A stretch of 64,000 bases of DNA. Origin: Pacificispira spongiicola. Lineage in GTDB: Bacteria; Pseudomonadota; Alphaproteobacteria; UBA8366; Aestuariispiraceae. Shown one piece after another: positions 17,370 to 25,345 of this stretch. Numbering within the stretch: position 1 is the stretch's first letter; each line of letters starts with the position of its first letter. The translations under genes were made by a program, and so were the position numbers. The stretch covers positions 124,001 to 188,000 of the forward strand of contig NZ_JABBNT010000005.1 in NCBI RefSeq assembly GCF_012926505.1, read 5' to 3'. Below the pieces are notes generated by a model. The model ran no database searches and had not been told where the DNA came from. It saw only the letters and a program-made list of their open reading frames with translations.

Positions 17370-18398
17370 TTAATAGGGAAGATTTTCGCGCAGAACGATC
17401 TCGATTCGGATACGTTCCTGCGCATCGTAAATCGGCTGCTGGTCGCACAAACCGCGCAAAACACGAATGGCGCTACGCACCAAATGACCGACATTTTGCG
17501 TAATCACCGCGGCAACTTCGTTATCGACCAGGGCTTGGCGGACGGCCGGGGTCAGCTCATGCATGATCACGGTCAGGTCGGAGAGCCTGCCCGTTTCACG
17601 CAGCGCCGACAGGACCGCCGTATTCCCGAACCCCATCGAATACACGCCGACAAGATTTGGACGGGTCTTCACCACATCCTTGATGACGTCCGGCAGCCGG
17701 GCCGGATCGTCAAAGGATTCGACCGTCGGCAGGACCGATAATTTCGGAAATCCTTCCGCGACAACGGCATCGAACCCCAACCGGCGCTCCAAGCTATCTC
17801 GGGATCGCAGGGAATTCGTCACGACCAGCACCTCCCCGCCCCCCGGCAGGAACCGGCCCATCAGTAGCCCCGCCGTGCGTCCGGCGGCAATGCTGTTCAC
17901 CCCGACGAAATAGTCCCGCGTCGAATGCGGCAGATCCGACACCATGGTGACGACCGCCAGACCTTCTTCCTTCAAATGGGAAATGGCATCGCGAATTTGC
18001 GGGGTTTCCGGGACCATCAACGCAACGCCGTCATAGCGCGCGGCGTTGATCGTTTGCAGCGACCGGACGACGGCATGCGGGTCATAGGACGGAACCGTCA
18101 GAACCTTGATCGCGACCCTGTCGACCAATTGGGAGGAGACGACCTCCCCCAGTCCGGCCTTTACCGTATCGGTGAACTGGCTGGGCCCCTCCGGCAGCAC
18201 GAAGGCAAAACGATAGAGCTTCTGACGCGCAAGGTTGGCGGCATTGGTATCGCGGACATAGCCGATCTTCTCGACAGCGGCTTGAACCTTGGCGATAGTC
18301 TTTTCCCGCACGCCGGGACGGGCATTGAGAACCCGGTCCACCGTCGCCAGACTGACCCCCGCCTCTTTCGCAATATCATGGACGGTGGGCTTAACCAT
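17370..18398 (-). CDS. LacI family transcriptional regulator
   Basis: 342 residues from the ATG at 18398, which has GAAAGG 7 bases upstream; a GTG two codons earlier overlaps that site. The DNA-binding head VKPTVHDIAKEAGVSLATVDRVLNARPGVR (the core is residues 3-30) and the hinge helix are followed by a periplasmic-binding-protein-like ligand domain. It probably controls the importer/dihydroxyacetone kinase operon downstream in response to a sugar or polyol. Confidence 0.9.
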   Translation of the reverse strand: MVKPTVHDIAKEAGVSLATVDRVLNARPGVREKTIAKVQAAVEKIGYVRDTNAANLARQKLYRFAFVLPEGPSQFTDTVKAGLGEVVSSQLVDRVAIKVLTVPSYDPHAVVRSLQTINAARYDGVALMVPETPQIRDAISHLKEEGLAVVTMVSDLPHSTRDYFVGVNSIAAGRTAGLLMGRFLPGGGEVLVVTNSLRSRDSLERRLGFDAVVAEGFPKLSVLPTVESFDDPARLPDVIKDVVKTRPNLVGVYSMGFGNTAVLSALRETGRLSDLTVIMHELTPAVRQALVDNEVAAVITQNVGHLVRSAIRVLRGLCDQQPIYDAQERIRIEIVLRENLPY

Positions 18399-18435
18399 CG
18401 TCACCCTTTCAGACGAAAATACCGCTATCTATCTG

Positions 18436-18457
18436 ATTTACGTACATCATCGTAAAT
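18436..18457. promoter_or_regulatory. Inverted repeat upstream of the lacI-type gene
   Basis: ATTTACG and CGTAAAT form perfect 7-bp arms separated by 8 bases, about 40 bp before the regulator start. The sequence differs from the 17283 palindrome, so it may serve another protein, or the two may share only the TACG core. A possible autoregulatory site. Confidence 0.3.
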
Positions 18458-18519
18458 TCTTTATACGTTGCGATCAAGGTCGGCAGAAAATCGACGTGGA
18501 AAGTCGGAAAAGAAGAAGG

Positions 18520-18596
18520 TGGCGGTCCCTGCAGGACTCGAACCTGCAACCGTCCGCTTAGAAGGCGGGTGCTCTATCCAGTTGAGCTAAGGGACC
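18520..18596 (-). tRNA. tRNA-Arg (anticodon UCU)
   Basis: 77 nt including the encoded CCA. Reading the minus strand, the acceptor GGTCCCT pairs with AGGGACC, followed by discriminator G and CCA. The D arm (GCTCAACTGGATAGAGC), the anticodon stem-loop CCGCCTTCTAAGCGG with anticodon TCT, and the T arm GCAGGTTCGAGTCCTGC are all intact. It decodes AGA/AGG. Confidence 0.95.
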
Positions 18597-18616
18597 GTAT
18601 GGGACGCAGACTTAAA

Positions 18617-18922
18617 TTAGTGCGTCCAGGGACGGCGCCGGTCATAGGCGAAATTATCGGCATAGGCCTTCGGCTTGATCCGGCGGGATTTCGGCTTTTC
18701 CACGGTGTAGGAATAGCCCTGCTTCTTGGCGTAGGCCACGGCCTCTTCTTCCGTTTCGAAGGACAGGCGCACCTGTTTGCGCGTATCGGCGGACCCGACC
18801 CAACCCATCAGCGGGTCCGGGCGGCTCGCATCGGTCGGCTCGAATTCCACGATCCAGTCTTTCGTCTTCCCACGGCCGGACTGCATCGCGGTTTTGGCGG
18901 GTTTGAAAATCCTGACTTCCAC
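18617..18922 (-). CDS. Complex I accessory subunit, NDUFS4-like (ETC complex I subunit)
   Basis: 101 residues from a GTG start with GGAGG five bases upstream. The sequence VRIFKPAKTAMQSGRGKTKDW followed by DPLMGWVGSADT and RLSFETEEEAVAYAKKQG matches the alphaproteobacterial homologue of mitochondrial NDUFS4 (the 18-kDa peripheral-arm subunit). It helps assemble or stabilise NADH:quinone oxidoreductase at the inner membrane. It is a stand-alone gene next to tRNA-Arg, as is common in this class. Confidence 0.85.
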   Translation of the reverse strand: MEVRIFKPAKTAMQSGRGKTKDWIVEFEPTDASRPDPLMGWVGSADTRKQVRLSFETEEEAVAYAKKQGYSYTVEKPKSRRIKPKAYADNFAYDRRRPWTH

Positions 18923-19116
18923 GGTTTTCCTCCGACTGTTCGGGCAAAGGATCGATTACATGCGTGCGTTTAGCATGTCCCCGCCCGGTTTTACAGACAG
19001 TAACGTGCTGGACGAACGCCCATTTCGTGCATTTTCCCTACCCCCATATTCCGGGCCGCGCAAGCGAGTGACACTTTCGAGCCTAAATTTTCAGGGTGAC
19101 AAGAACCGCAAATCTA

Positions 19117-19144
19117 TTTATTTTGAGTGAGCGTTTAAAAAAAT
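19117..19144. promoter_or_regulatory. 28-bp A/T-armed element before the Rieske oxygenase gene (copy 1)
   Basis: Layout: arm TTTATTTT, a 12-bp core GAGTGAGCGTTT, then arm AAAAAAAT. It ends 14 bases before the ATG, just upstream of the AAGGAG ribosome site. The same 8+12+8 layout with a GAG-starting, TTT-ending core occurs at 31283-31310 in front of the convergent operon and its TetR gene. I infer an operator for that BetI-like regulator. Confidence 0.6.
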
Positions 19145-19158
19145 GAAGGAGTGGGACG

Positions 19159-20391
19159 ATGACTCGCCCCCTAACCGCCGAGGAAAAACAATTGAGCACG
19201 GTTCCCAACGAATGGGACCGCAGCGGACTGCCCGCCTGGACCTATTACAGCGAGGAGCTGAACACCGTCGAAAAGGACGCGCTGTTCCGTCGTCACTGGC
19301 AAATCGCCTGTCACGTGAACGACGTTCCCGATCCGGGAAGCTTCATGACCTTCGACATGTGCGGCGACCGCGCCGTCATCATGCGCGGCAAGGACGGCGT
19401 CGTCCGCGCCTTCCACAATCTGTGCCGCCATCGCGGATCCCGCGTCGTCGCAGAGGACAAGGGCGTCTGTAAGCATGTCATGACCTGCCCCTTCCATGGC
19501 TGGACCTATAATCTGGACGGCACATTGCGCAGCCCGGCCATCCCGGAAAGCCTGCCGAAGCTCGACCCCGTCGAACATGGTCTGAAGCCGATCGAAATGG
19601 AAATCTGGAAGGGTCTGGTTTTCATCCGTTTCCAGACCAGCGATCAGCCCTCTATCGCCGAAATGATGGCGCGGCATGAAGATAAGCTGAAAGACATCGA
19701 CCTGGAAAACTGGGTCCCTGCCGATGGCACGCGCTCCGAACACGAAATGGCCGTGAACTGGAAATCGGTGCGTGACGTCGACAATGAAGGATACCACGTC
19801 TCCATGGCCCACCCCGCCCTACAGGAACTGTATGGCGGCGGCTATTGGGACGAACCGCTGCAAAACGGCACCAGCGTTTCCTATGGCATCCTGAACGACC
19901 ATCCGGGCCGCACCTGGAGCGTCCGGCACTATAAGAAGCTTCTGTCCGCCGTCCCGGAAATCCCGGAAGACCAGAAGAAGATGTGGTTCTATATCGGCAT
20001 TTTCCCGAACAACGTGATCAGCTTCTATCCGGGCATGATCAACTATTATCAGGAATTCCCGATATCGGCCCGGCGCACGATCCAACGGTCGGCCACCTAT
20101 TGCGCAGCACCGGACTCCCAGACGATGAAGCAGTTGATCTTCCTAACGGGCCGGATCGACGATCAGACCTATGAAGAAGATACGCAGTTGATCGAATGGT
20201 CCTGCGAAGCGACCGAGTCGAGCGCGTATGACGGAATTATTTTGTCGGACCGCGAATACAATGTACGCTCTTGGCATGATGGCTTCCGGGCCAAGGTTCC
20301 CGTCCTGAATCTGGACAGCGAACCCGCCCCGAACACTGTCTCGACGGTAAACAAGGAAATGACAGCGTCACGCGACGTGGCGGCCGAATGA
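19159..20391 (+). CDS. Rieske non-heme iron oxygenase, alpha subunit (quaternary amine/betaine type)
   Basis: 410 residues. The Rieske centre ligands are C89/H91 (LCRHRG) and C110/H113 (CPFHGW). The mononuclear iron site is DNEGYHVSMAH with H213 and H218. The bridging residue is Glu210 rather than the Asp of ring-hydroxylating dioxygenases; Glu at this place is a mark of carnitine and glycine-betaine monooxygenases (CntA, GbcA). The predicted reaction is NAD(P)H-dependent oxidation of an N-methyl or C-N bond. No reductase partner is encoded nearby. AAGGAG lies 8 bases before the ATG. It is the first gene of an operon with a PotABC-like importer and has the 28-bp element just upstream. Confidence 0.85.
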   Translation: MTRPLTAEEKQLSTVPNEWDRSGLPAWTYYSEELNTVEKDALFRRHWQIACHVNDVPDPGSFMTFDMCGDRAVIMRGKDGVVRAFHNLCRHRGSRVVAEDKGVCKHVMTCPFHGWTYNLDGTLRSPAIPESLPKLDPVEHGLKPIEMEIWKGLVFIRFQTSDQPSIAEMMARHEDKLKDIDLENWVPADGTRSEHEMAVNWKSVRDVDNEGYHVSMAHPALQELYGGGYWDEPLQNGTSVSYGILNDHPGRTWSVRHYKKLLSAVPEIPEDQKKMWFYIGIFPNNVISFYPGMINYYQEFPISARRTIQRSATYCAAPDSQTMKQLIFLTGRIDDQTYEEDTQLIEWSCEATESSAYDGIILSDREYNVRSWHDGFRAKVPVLNLDSEPAPNTVSTVNKEMTASRDVAAE

Positions 20392-20408
20392 CCGTCGAAC
20401 CGGCACGA

Positions 20409-20429
20409 TCCTCCCCGCTAGAGGGAGGA
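20409..20429 (+). other. Hairpin in the leader between oxygenase and permease genes
   Basis: TCCTCCC pairs perfectly with GGGAGGA across a 7-base loop. There is no T-run. The 3' arm (GGGAGGA) resembles a ribosome-binding sequence, so the structure could mask or mimic one. It lies before the mini-ORF at 20448. Confidence 0.4.
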
Positions 20430-20447
20430 CGGCCGGAAGGGGAGCGC

Positions 20448-20483
20448 ATGTACCGCGAAAGCGGGTATCTGGAGAGGCTTTAG
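20448..20483 (+). CDS. Possible 11-codon leader peptide
   Basis: ATG with AAGGGGAG a few bases upstream, coding MYRESGYLERL and ending in TAG. It lies in the 163-bp gap between the oxygenase stop and the permease start. Its good ribosome site and its place immediately ahead of a second mini-ORF suggest a translated leader, but no known leader-peptide motif is recognisable. Confidence 0.3.
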   Translation: MYRESGYLERL

Positions 20484-20495
20484 GGGAGGCACAGG

Positions 20496-20558
20496 ATGCC
20501 TGAGGAATGCTGTAGCCGAAATTCCGTATGCGCACACGGAAGGAGGCTCCAACGGTGA
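20496..20558 (+). CDS. Possible 20-codon leader peptide overlapping the permease start
   Basis: ATG preceded by GGGGAGG, coding MPEECCSRNSVCAHGRRLQR with three Cys. Its TGA (20556-20558) overlaps the GTG start of the permease (20555-20557) as GTGA. That is the same coupling used between real genes elsewhere in the operon, so ribosomes finishing here could restart on the permease. Confidence 0.35.
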   Translation: MPEECCSRNSVCAHGRRLQR

Positions 20559-21436
20559 CAACGACGCAATTCACGCGACTGATGCGTAGCGAAGGGATGC
20601 GTGGCTTCACCTTGATGAGCCCCACCCTGATATACGCGCTCCTCCTCCTCGCCATTCCCATCGGCGTCATTATTACCTTCAGCTTCTGGACGCAGCACTA
20701 CCTCGACTTCGATACGACGCTAACGCTCAAGAACTATGCGATTATCTGGGAAAAGCCGATCTATCAGACGCTGCTTTTCCGGTCTTTGATCGTCGCTGGA
20801 ACCGTAACCCTGGTTACCGTCGTCCTGGCCTATCCGATCGCCTATTTCGTCGCCTTCCGCGTGCAGGATCACAAGGCGATCTGGATCTTCCTGATCACCA
20901 TCCCATTCTGGACCAGCTATCTACTCCGTATTTTCGCCTGGAAGCTCGTGTTGGGCTATGACGGGTTGATCAACTCGACGCTGATCAATCTGGGCCTGAT
21001 CGACGAGCCGCTCAGTTTCATTCTCTACAACATGAATGCCGTCATTGTGACGCTGTCGCATGCCTGGCTGCCCTTCGCGATCCTGCCGATCTATGTGTCG
21101 CTGGAAAAGATCGACCGCAGCCTGCTGGAGGCGGCGACAGACCTGGGCGACAAGCCGCTGATGCGGTTCCTGCGGGTCACCCTGCCCCTTTCTCTTCCCG
21201 GCGTGATCGCGGCGACGCTTGTCGTGTTCATCCCGACGGTCGGCGACTATGTGACGCCGAAGCTGGTCGGTGGGAAGGACGGGGTGATGATCGCGAACTT
21301 CATCCAGATTCAGTTCGGTAAAGCGAACAACTGGCCGCTGGGTGCGGCCCTTGCCATCACCGCGATGGTCTGCGTGACCGCCGTCGCCGTATCGGTGGCC
21401 GGTTTCATCAAGTTCATCGGCTCACGGATTCGATAG
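20555..21436 (+). CDS. ABC transporter permease (PotB-like)
   Basis: 293 residues from a GTG start that has GGAGG nine bases upstream; an ATG at 20528 would add nine residues but lacks such a site. Six membrane segments are predicted. The EAA loop reads LLEAATDLGDKPLMRFLRVTLP (core EAATDLG). This is one half of the channel for a polyamine- or betaine-like substrate, working with the PotC-like protein that follows. Confidence 0.88.
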   Translation: MTTTQFTRLMRSEGMRGFTLMSPTLIYALLLLAIPIGVIITFSFWTQHYLDFDTTLTLKNYAIIWEKPIYQTLLFRSLIVAGTVTLVTVVLAYPIAYFVAFRVQDHKAIWIFLITIPFWTSYLLRIFAWKLVLGYDGLINSTLINLGLIDEPLSFILYNMNAVIVTLSHAWLPFAILPIYVSLEKIDRSLLEAATDLGDKPLMRFLRVTLPLSLPGVIAATLVVFIPTVGDYVTPKLVGGKDGVMIANFIQIQFGKANNWPLGAALAITAMVCVTAVAVSVAGFIKFIGSRIR

Positions 21437-21452
21437 GCGGGGAGACACGATC

Positions 21453-22253
21453 ATGAAATTCCGTTTCCTGACCCTCTATGCCGTCGTCTTCATGTTCATT
21501 CTGTATCTGCCGGTGTTGCTGCTGCCGCTGTTTTCCTTCAACGACAGCACCATCGTCGCCTTCCCCATCAAGGGTTTCACCACGCATTGGTACGAAACTC
21601 TGTTGAAGGAAGAACCGATGCTTCTGTCCTTGGTCAACAGTCTGAAGGTCGCCTGTGCAACGGCGTTCTTCTCCACGCTGCTGGGCATTTGCGGGGCGCG
21701 GGCCGTCACGCGGTACAATTTCTTCGCCAAAAAAACGATCACCGCCTTCGTCATGCTGCCGCTGGTCCTACCGGAAATCATCATCGCGATATCGCTTTTG
21801 GTCGTGTTGCTGCGCATGGGGTTCGACCTGTCGCTGTTCAGCGTCACGCTGGGCCACATCCTGATGACGGTTCCCTTCTCCATAGCCGTCTTGATATCCA
21901 GTTTCGAAGGTTTCGACAAAAGCCTGGAAGAGGCCTCAATGGATTTGGGCGAAGGGCCGCTGATGACCTTCTTCCGCGTGACCCTGCCGATGGTTGCACC
22001 GGGCATCGTGTCCAGCCTGCTGATCACCTTCACGATCTCGCTGGACGAGTTCATCGTCGCCTTCTTCCTCAGCGGGACCGAACCGACCCTGCCGATCTAT
22101 ATCTGGGGCCAATTACGCTTCACGGCGAAACTGCCGACCGTGGTCGCGCTGGGAAGCTGCCTGCTGATTTCGTCCTTCCTTCTGCTCTGGATGGCGGAAT
22201 TCTTCCGTCGCCGCGTCCAGAAACGCACCGGTATTAAGGAGAGCGTATTGTGA
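21453..22253 (+). CDS. ABC transporter permease (PotC-like)
   Basis: 266 residues, six predicted membrane segments, with the EAA loop SLEEASMDLGEGPLMTFFRVTLP (core EASMDLG). It starts 16 bp after the PotB-like stop and its stop overlaps the ATPase start as GTGA. Such permease pairs import spermidine/putrescine, opines and related cationic compounds. Confidence 0.88.
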   Translation: MKFRFLTLYAVVFMFILYLPVLLLPLFSFNDSTIVAFPIKGFTTHWYETLLKEEPMLLSLVNSLKVACATAFFSTLLGICGARAVTRYNFFAKKTITAFVMLPLVLPEIIIAISLLVVLLRMGFDLSLFSVTLGHILMTVPFSIAVLISSFEGFDKSLEEASMDLGEGPLMTFFRVTLPMVAPGIVSSLLITFTISLDEFIVAFFLSGTEPTLPIYIWGQLRFTAKLPTVVALGSCLLISSFLLLWMAEFFRRRVQKRTGIKESVL

Positions 22254-23353
22254 GTGCTGCCAACTCTTCAAACTCCCGCCCCATGATCCGTGTCGATCAG
22301 GTCTGGCGCCGTTTCGGCGATTTCGCGGCCCTGGACGGGGTCAGCCTCGACATTAAAAGCGGCGAATTCTTTTCCCTTCTAGGCCCGTCCGGATGCGGCA
22401 AGACCACCCTGTTGCGTCTGATTGCCGGCTTCGACGATCCGACGGAAGGCGAAATCTTCATCGACGACCAGCCGATGTCGGGCGTTCCGGCGAACCGGCG
22501 GCCGACGAATATGGTCTTTCAATCCTATGCGATCTTTCCGCATCTGACGGTGGCGCAGAATGTCGCCTATGGCCTGCGCCGCCAACGTCTATCCTCGACG
22601 GAACGGGACAAGCGGGTTCAGGACTCCTTGGATCAGGTCGGTCTCGGCCATCTTGGCGCCCGACGCGCGAACGAATTGTCCGGCGGTCAGCGGCAACGCG
22701 TCGCCCTGGCCCGCGCCCTGATCATGCGCCCGAAGGTCCTGCTGTTGGATGAACCGCTCTCGGCGCTGGACAAGAAACTGCGCGAGCATATGCAGGTCGA
22801 ATTGCGCCAGCTGCAACGTCAGGTCGGCATCACCTTTATCCTGGTCACCCACGATCAGGAAGAGGCTGTGACCATGTCTGACCGGATCGCCGTCATGTTC
22901 GGCGGCAAGATCGCCCAATGCGATACGCCGGAGCAAATCTATCAACATCCGAAGACCCGCAATGTTGCGGATTTCATCGGCGGGATGAACTTTATCGAGG
23001 CGAACCTGCTGGACCAGACCAACGGCCATGTCACGATCGACTCCTCGATTTTCGGTAAGGTGCAGATCAACAATCCGCACGGCGTTACCTTTGGGTCCAG
23101 CTTCTCCGTCGGCGTTCGCCCGGAACGCATCACGCTGATGATCGATTCCAACCAGGAAGCCGAACGGGTCATCGAAGGTCGGATCGCCGGGGCGTCCTAT
23201 TACGGGGACATGACCTATTATTCGGTCGCCGTGCCGGGCCAGGACGAACCGATTACGGTTTCCATGCGCAATACGGTCGGTCGCCGAATCCTGGCGGAAA
23301 ATGAGCCCGTCCGGATCGGCTGGGGACCGGAAAGCCTCGTGCCGCTGGCTTAA
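22250..23353 (+). CDS. ABC transporter ATP-binding protein (PotA-like)
   Basis: 367 residues from a GTG start overlapping the previous stop, with AAGGAG upstream. Walker A GPSGCGKTT, signature LSGGQRQRV, Walker B LLLDEPLSALD, His loop LVTHDQEEA and a C-terminal TOBE domain (VGVRPERITL) are all present. It energises the PotBC-like permease. The stop is only 10 bp from the stop of the methyltransferase gene on the other strand. Confidence 0.9.
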   Translation: MSAANSSNSRPMIRVDQVWRRFGDFAALDGVSLDIKSGEFFSLLGPSGCGKTTLLRLIAGFDDPTEGEIFIDDQPMSGVPANRRPTNMVFQSYAIFPHLTVAQNVAYGLRRQRLSSTERDKRVQDSLDQVGLGHLGARRANELSGGQRQRVALARALIMRPKVLLLDEPLSALDKKLREHMQVELRQLQRQVGITFILVTHDQEEAVTMSDRIAVMFGGKIAQCDTPEQIYQHPKTRNVADFIGGMNFIEANLLDQTNGHVTIDSSIFGKVQINNPHGVTFGSSFSVGVRPERITLMIDSNQEAERVIEGRIAGASYYGDMTYYSVAVPGQDEPITVSMRNTVGRRILAENEPVRIGWGPESLVPLA

Positions 23354-23363
23354 CGTCGATCGA

Positions 23364-24140
23364 TCAGGGTTTCCAGGCGCGGAAATGGTGCGGACAGTGC
23401 TCGCCGCTGTCCAGCACCCGGATCATGCTCTCCCAAAGATCAGCCATATGCGCGACGCCGTCGACGCCGAGCGCCGACTCGAACCGCGCCCGATCCTCAC
23501 CGCGCAGGCGCGCCAATTCCTTCGGCGCGATCGTCTTGTACCAGGGGTTGCGGTTGGTCAGCGCCACGTTCAGGAACCCTGCCCCTTCCAGCGCCTTTCG
23601 GTAGCGGCCGGGCGACGCCATGCCGAAACCCAAGTCTTCCTTGCGGATATAGTCCGCCATTTCCGGCGACGGGTCCCCATCATGGGAAATCAGCCAATCC
23701 GATGCGGCGAAACATCCGCCGGACCGTAAAACCCTGAAGGCATCTGCGGACAGGGTTTCCTTGTCCGGGATATGCACGATGGAATCCTTGCTGAAGACGA
23801 TATCGACCGATCCGTTTTCCAAGGGCATCGGCCCCGGCTCCACCTGCCGGATTTCGACACGGTCCGAAACCCCAGCCTGGTCAGCGCGACGTCTGGCATG
23901 GGCGCAGACGGGTGCTTCCACATCAAGGCCGATGACGCGCGCCGCGCCATAATCCCGCGCCAGTCGCACGGCGACCCCGCCCGTCCCACAGCCGATATCG
24001 ACTATGGTTTTCCCGGTCAGGTCCAATCCGTCGAGGATGCGGTTTAATTCCTCCGGGCCACCGGGGGAGAGGAACCCCTCCCCCCACATTTCCTCCAAAA
24101 AGGCGATATGCGTTTCGTCATAGAACAAATCGTCGGACAT
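23364..24140 (-). CDS. Class I SAM-dependent methyltransferase
   Basis: 258 residues. Motif I is VDIGCGTGG (about 47-55), with an acidic residue at the end of strand 2 (VIGLDVE) and motif post-I around SVDIVFSKDSIVHI. The N-terminus (YDETHIAFLEEMWGEGFLSPGG) and HIPDKETL resemble sarcosine/dimethylglycine and phosphoethanolamine N-methyltransferases, so an amine acceptor is plausible. It is the distal gene of the minus-strand amine operon but is separated from the binding-protein gene by a terminator-like hairpin. GGAGG precedes its ATG. Confidence 0.75.
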   Translation of the reverse strand: MSDDLFYDETHIAFLEEMWGEGFLSPGGPEELNRILDGLDLTGKTIVDIGCGTGGVAVRLARDYGAARVIGLDVEAPVCAHARRRADQAGVSDRVEIRQVEPGPMPLENGSVDIVFSKDSIVHIPDKETLSADAFRVLRSGGCFAASDWLISHDGDPSPEMADYIRKEDLGFGMASPGRYRKALEGAGFLNVALTNRNPWYKTIAPKELARLRGEDRARFESALGVDGVAHMADLWESMIRVLDSGEHCPHHFRAWKP

Positions 24141-24155
24141 GCTTGCACCTCCAAA

Positions 24156-24188
24156 CGAAAAGGGCCGCCCCCGGAATCGGGAGCGGCC
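24156..24188 (-). terminator. Terminator-like hairpin between potD-like and methyltransferase genes
   Basis: On the minus strand GGCCGCTCCCG pairs with CGGGGGCGGCC (one G-T wobble) around a 4-base loop, followed by CTTTTCG. It would end or attenuate transcription after the binding-protein gene, leaving the methyltransferase expressed by read-through or from its own promoter. Confidence 0.65.
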
Positions 24189-24210
24189 GCTTTCCTAATC
24201 ATAGTCCAGT

Positions 24211-25290
24211 TTAGAAGCCGGCTTTGATCTGTTCGAATTCCGCGATCATTTTCTCGCGAAGCTGCGCCGGAACCGGCGCCTGCCACAGGGTCTTGTCCAT
24301 GAAAGCTTCGACATTGTCGTAGCCCGCACCGGCCAGGACCGCCGGATCGACCTTGTTCAGGCCGGTCTGGCTGGAATGACCATAACCCCAGGCATTGACG
24401 ATGTAATCGGCCGTACGGTCCTCAAGCCAGGCGTTGATGAAGTCGTACATCTTGTCTTCTTTGCCTTCACCGCTGGCGATATGCGTATAGCCGCAGACCC
24501 AGCTGGACAGTCCTTCGTCCGTATCGCGCTTCATGAGAACGTTGTGGCCTTCAGCCTGCATCTGCACGAAGGTTTCGTTCCACGCCCAGGCGATCTGGAC
24601 CTCACCCGACACCATGGATTGCGCCAGGGTCGCGCCGTCCTGCCAATACAGGCGGACGTTCTGATGAACCTTGCGCAGGAATTCCGACGCGGCCTGGAAC
24701 TGCTCGTCGGTCGCCGTCGTCCAATCCGTCACGCCGATTGCCAGGAAGGCGAGCGCGTAGGCATCGTCGACATTGTCGCCGATGGAAATCTTGCCCTCAT
24801 ACTTCGGGTCGGCAAAGACCTGAAGGGACTGCACGTCCTCCACCGGGACCGTATCCGCCCGGTAGGTCAGCGCCGTATTGCCCCAGTCAATCGGCAGGAA
24901 CCAAACGGTGTTGCCGTCATGGAAGCCCGGCATGTCGCGCAAACCAGGGATCAAATTGTCGTAACCGTTAATCTTGGTCGCATCCATGGGCGCCAGCAGT
25001 CCGGCGTCTTTCCAACGCACAATGCTCTGCGCGCAGGGATGCGCCAGATCGGCCTTGAAACCGGCCCGAAGCTTCTGGAAGGCTTCTTCCTCGTCCCCGA
25101 AGAAGGAGAAGGTCGGCGCGTCGCCGTGCTTCTCGTTGTAACCCAGATAGAAGTTCGGGTCTTCGTAACCGGACCAGTCGAACACGACCAGATCCGGATC
25201 CGCCGCCTGCACCCCGCCGGCGAAAACGCCGACGGAAAATGCCGCGACAACAGCCGCAGTTGCTACCTTTTTAACTGTCTCCAATACCAT
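24211..25290 (-). CDS. PotD/PotF-like periplasmic binding protein
   Basis: 359 residues. The start at 25290 (MVLETVKKVATAA) has AAGGGAG upstream and gives a Sec signal peptide ending VQAA before DPDLVVFDW. The mature sequence follows the spermidine/putrescine-type fold (VVFDWSGYEDP, WFLPIDWGNTALTYR, WAWNETFVQMQ). It is encoded in the catabolic operon, apart from its permeases, which are on the opposite strand. This is evidence that the two convergent operons belong to one system. Confidence 0.88.
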   Translation of the reverse strand: MVLETVKKVATAAVVAAFSVGVFAGGVQAADPDLVVFDWSGYEDPNFYLGYNEKHGDAPTFSFFGDEEEAFQKLRAGFKADLAHPCAQSIVRWKDAGLLAPMDATKINGYDNLIPGLRDMPGFHDGNTVWFLPIDWGNTALTYRADTVPVEDVQSLQVFADPKYEGKISIGDNVDDAYALAFLAIGVTDWTTATDEQFQAASEFLRKVHQNVRLYWQDGATLAQSMVSGEVQIAWAWNETFVQMQAEGHNVLMKRDTDEGLSSWVCGYTHIASGEGKEDKMYDFINAWLEDRTADYIVNAWGYGHSSQTGLNKVDPAVLAGAGYDNVEAFMDKTLWQAPVPAQLREKMIAEFEQIKAGF

Positions 25291-25345
25291 AGTGAAAACT
25301 CCCTTGTTATTGGTGGTCGGCCATCCCCAGCCGATGACCGCGATG

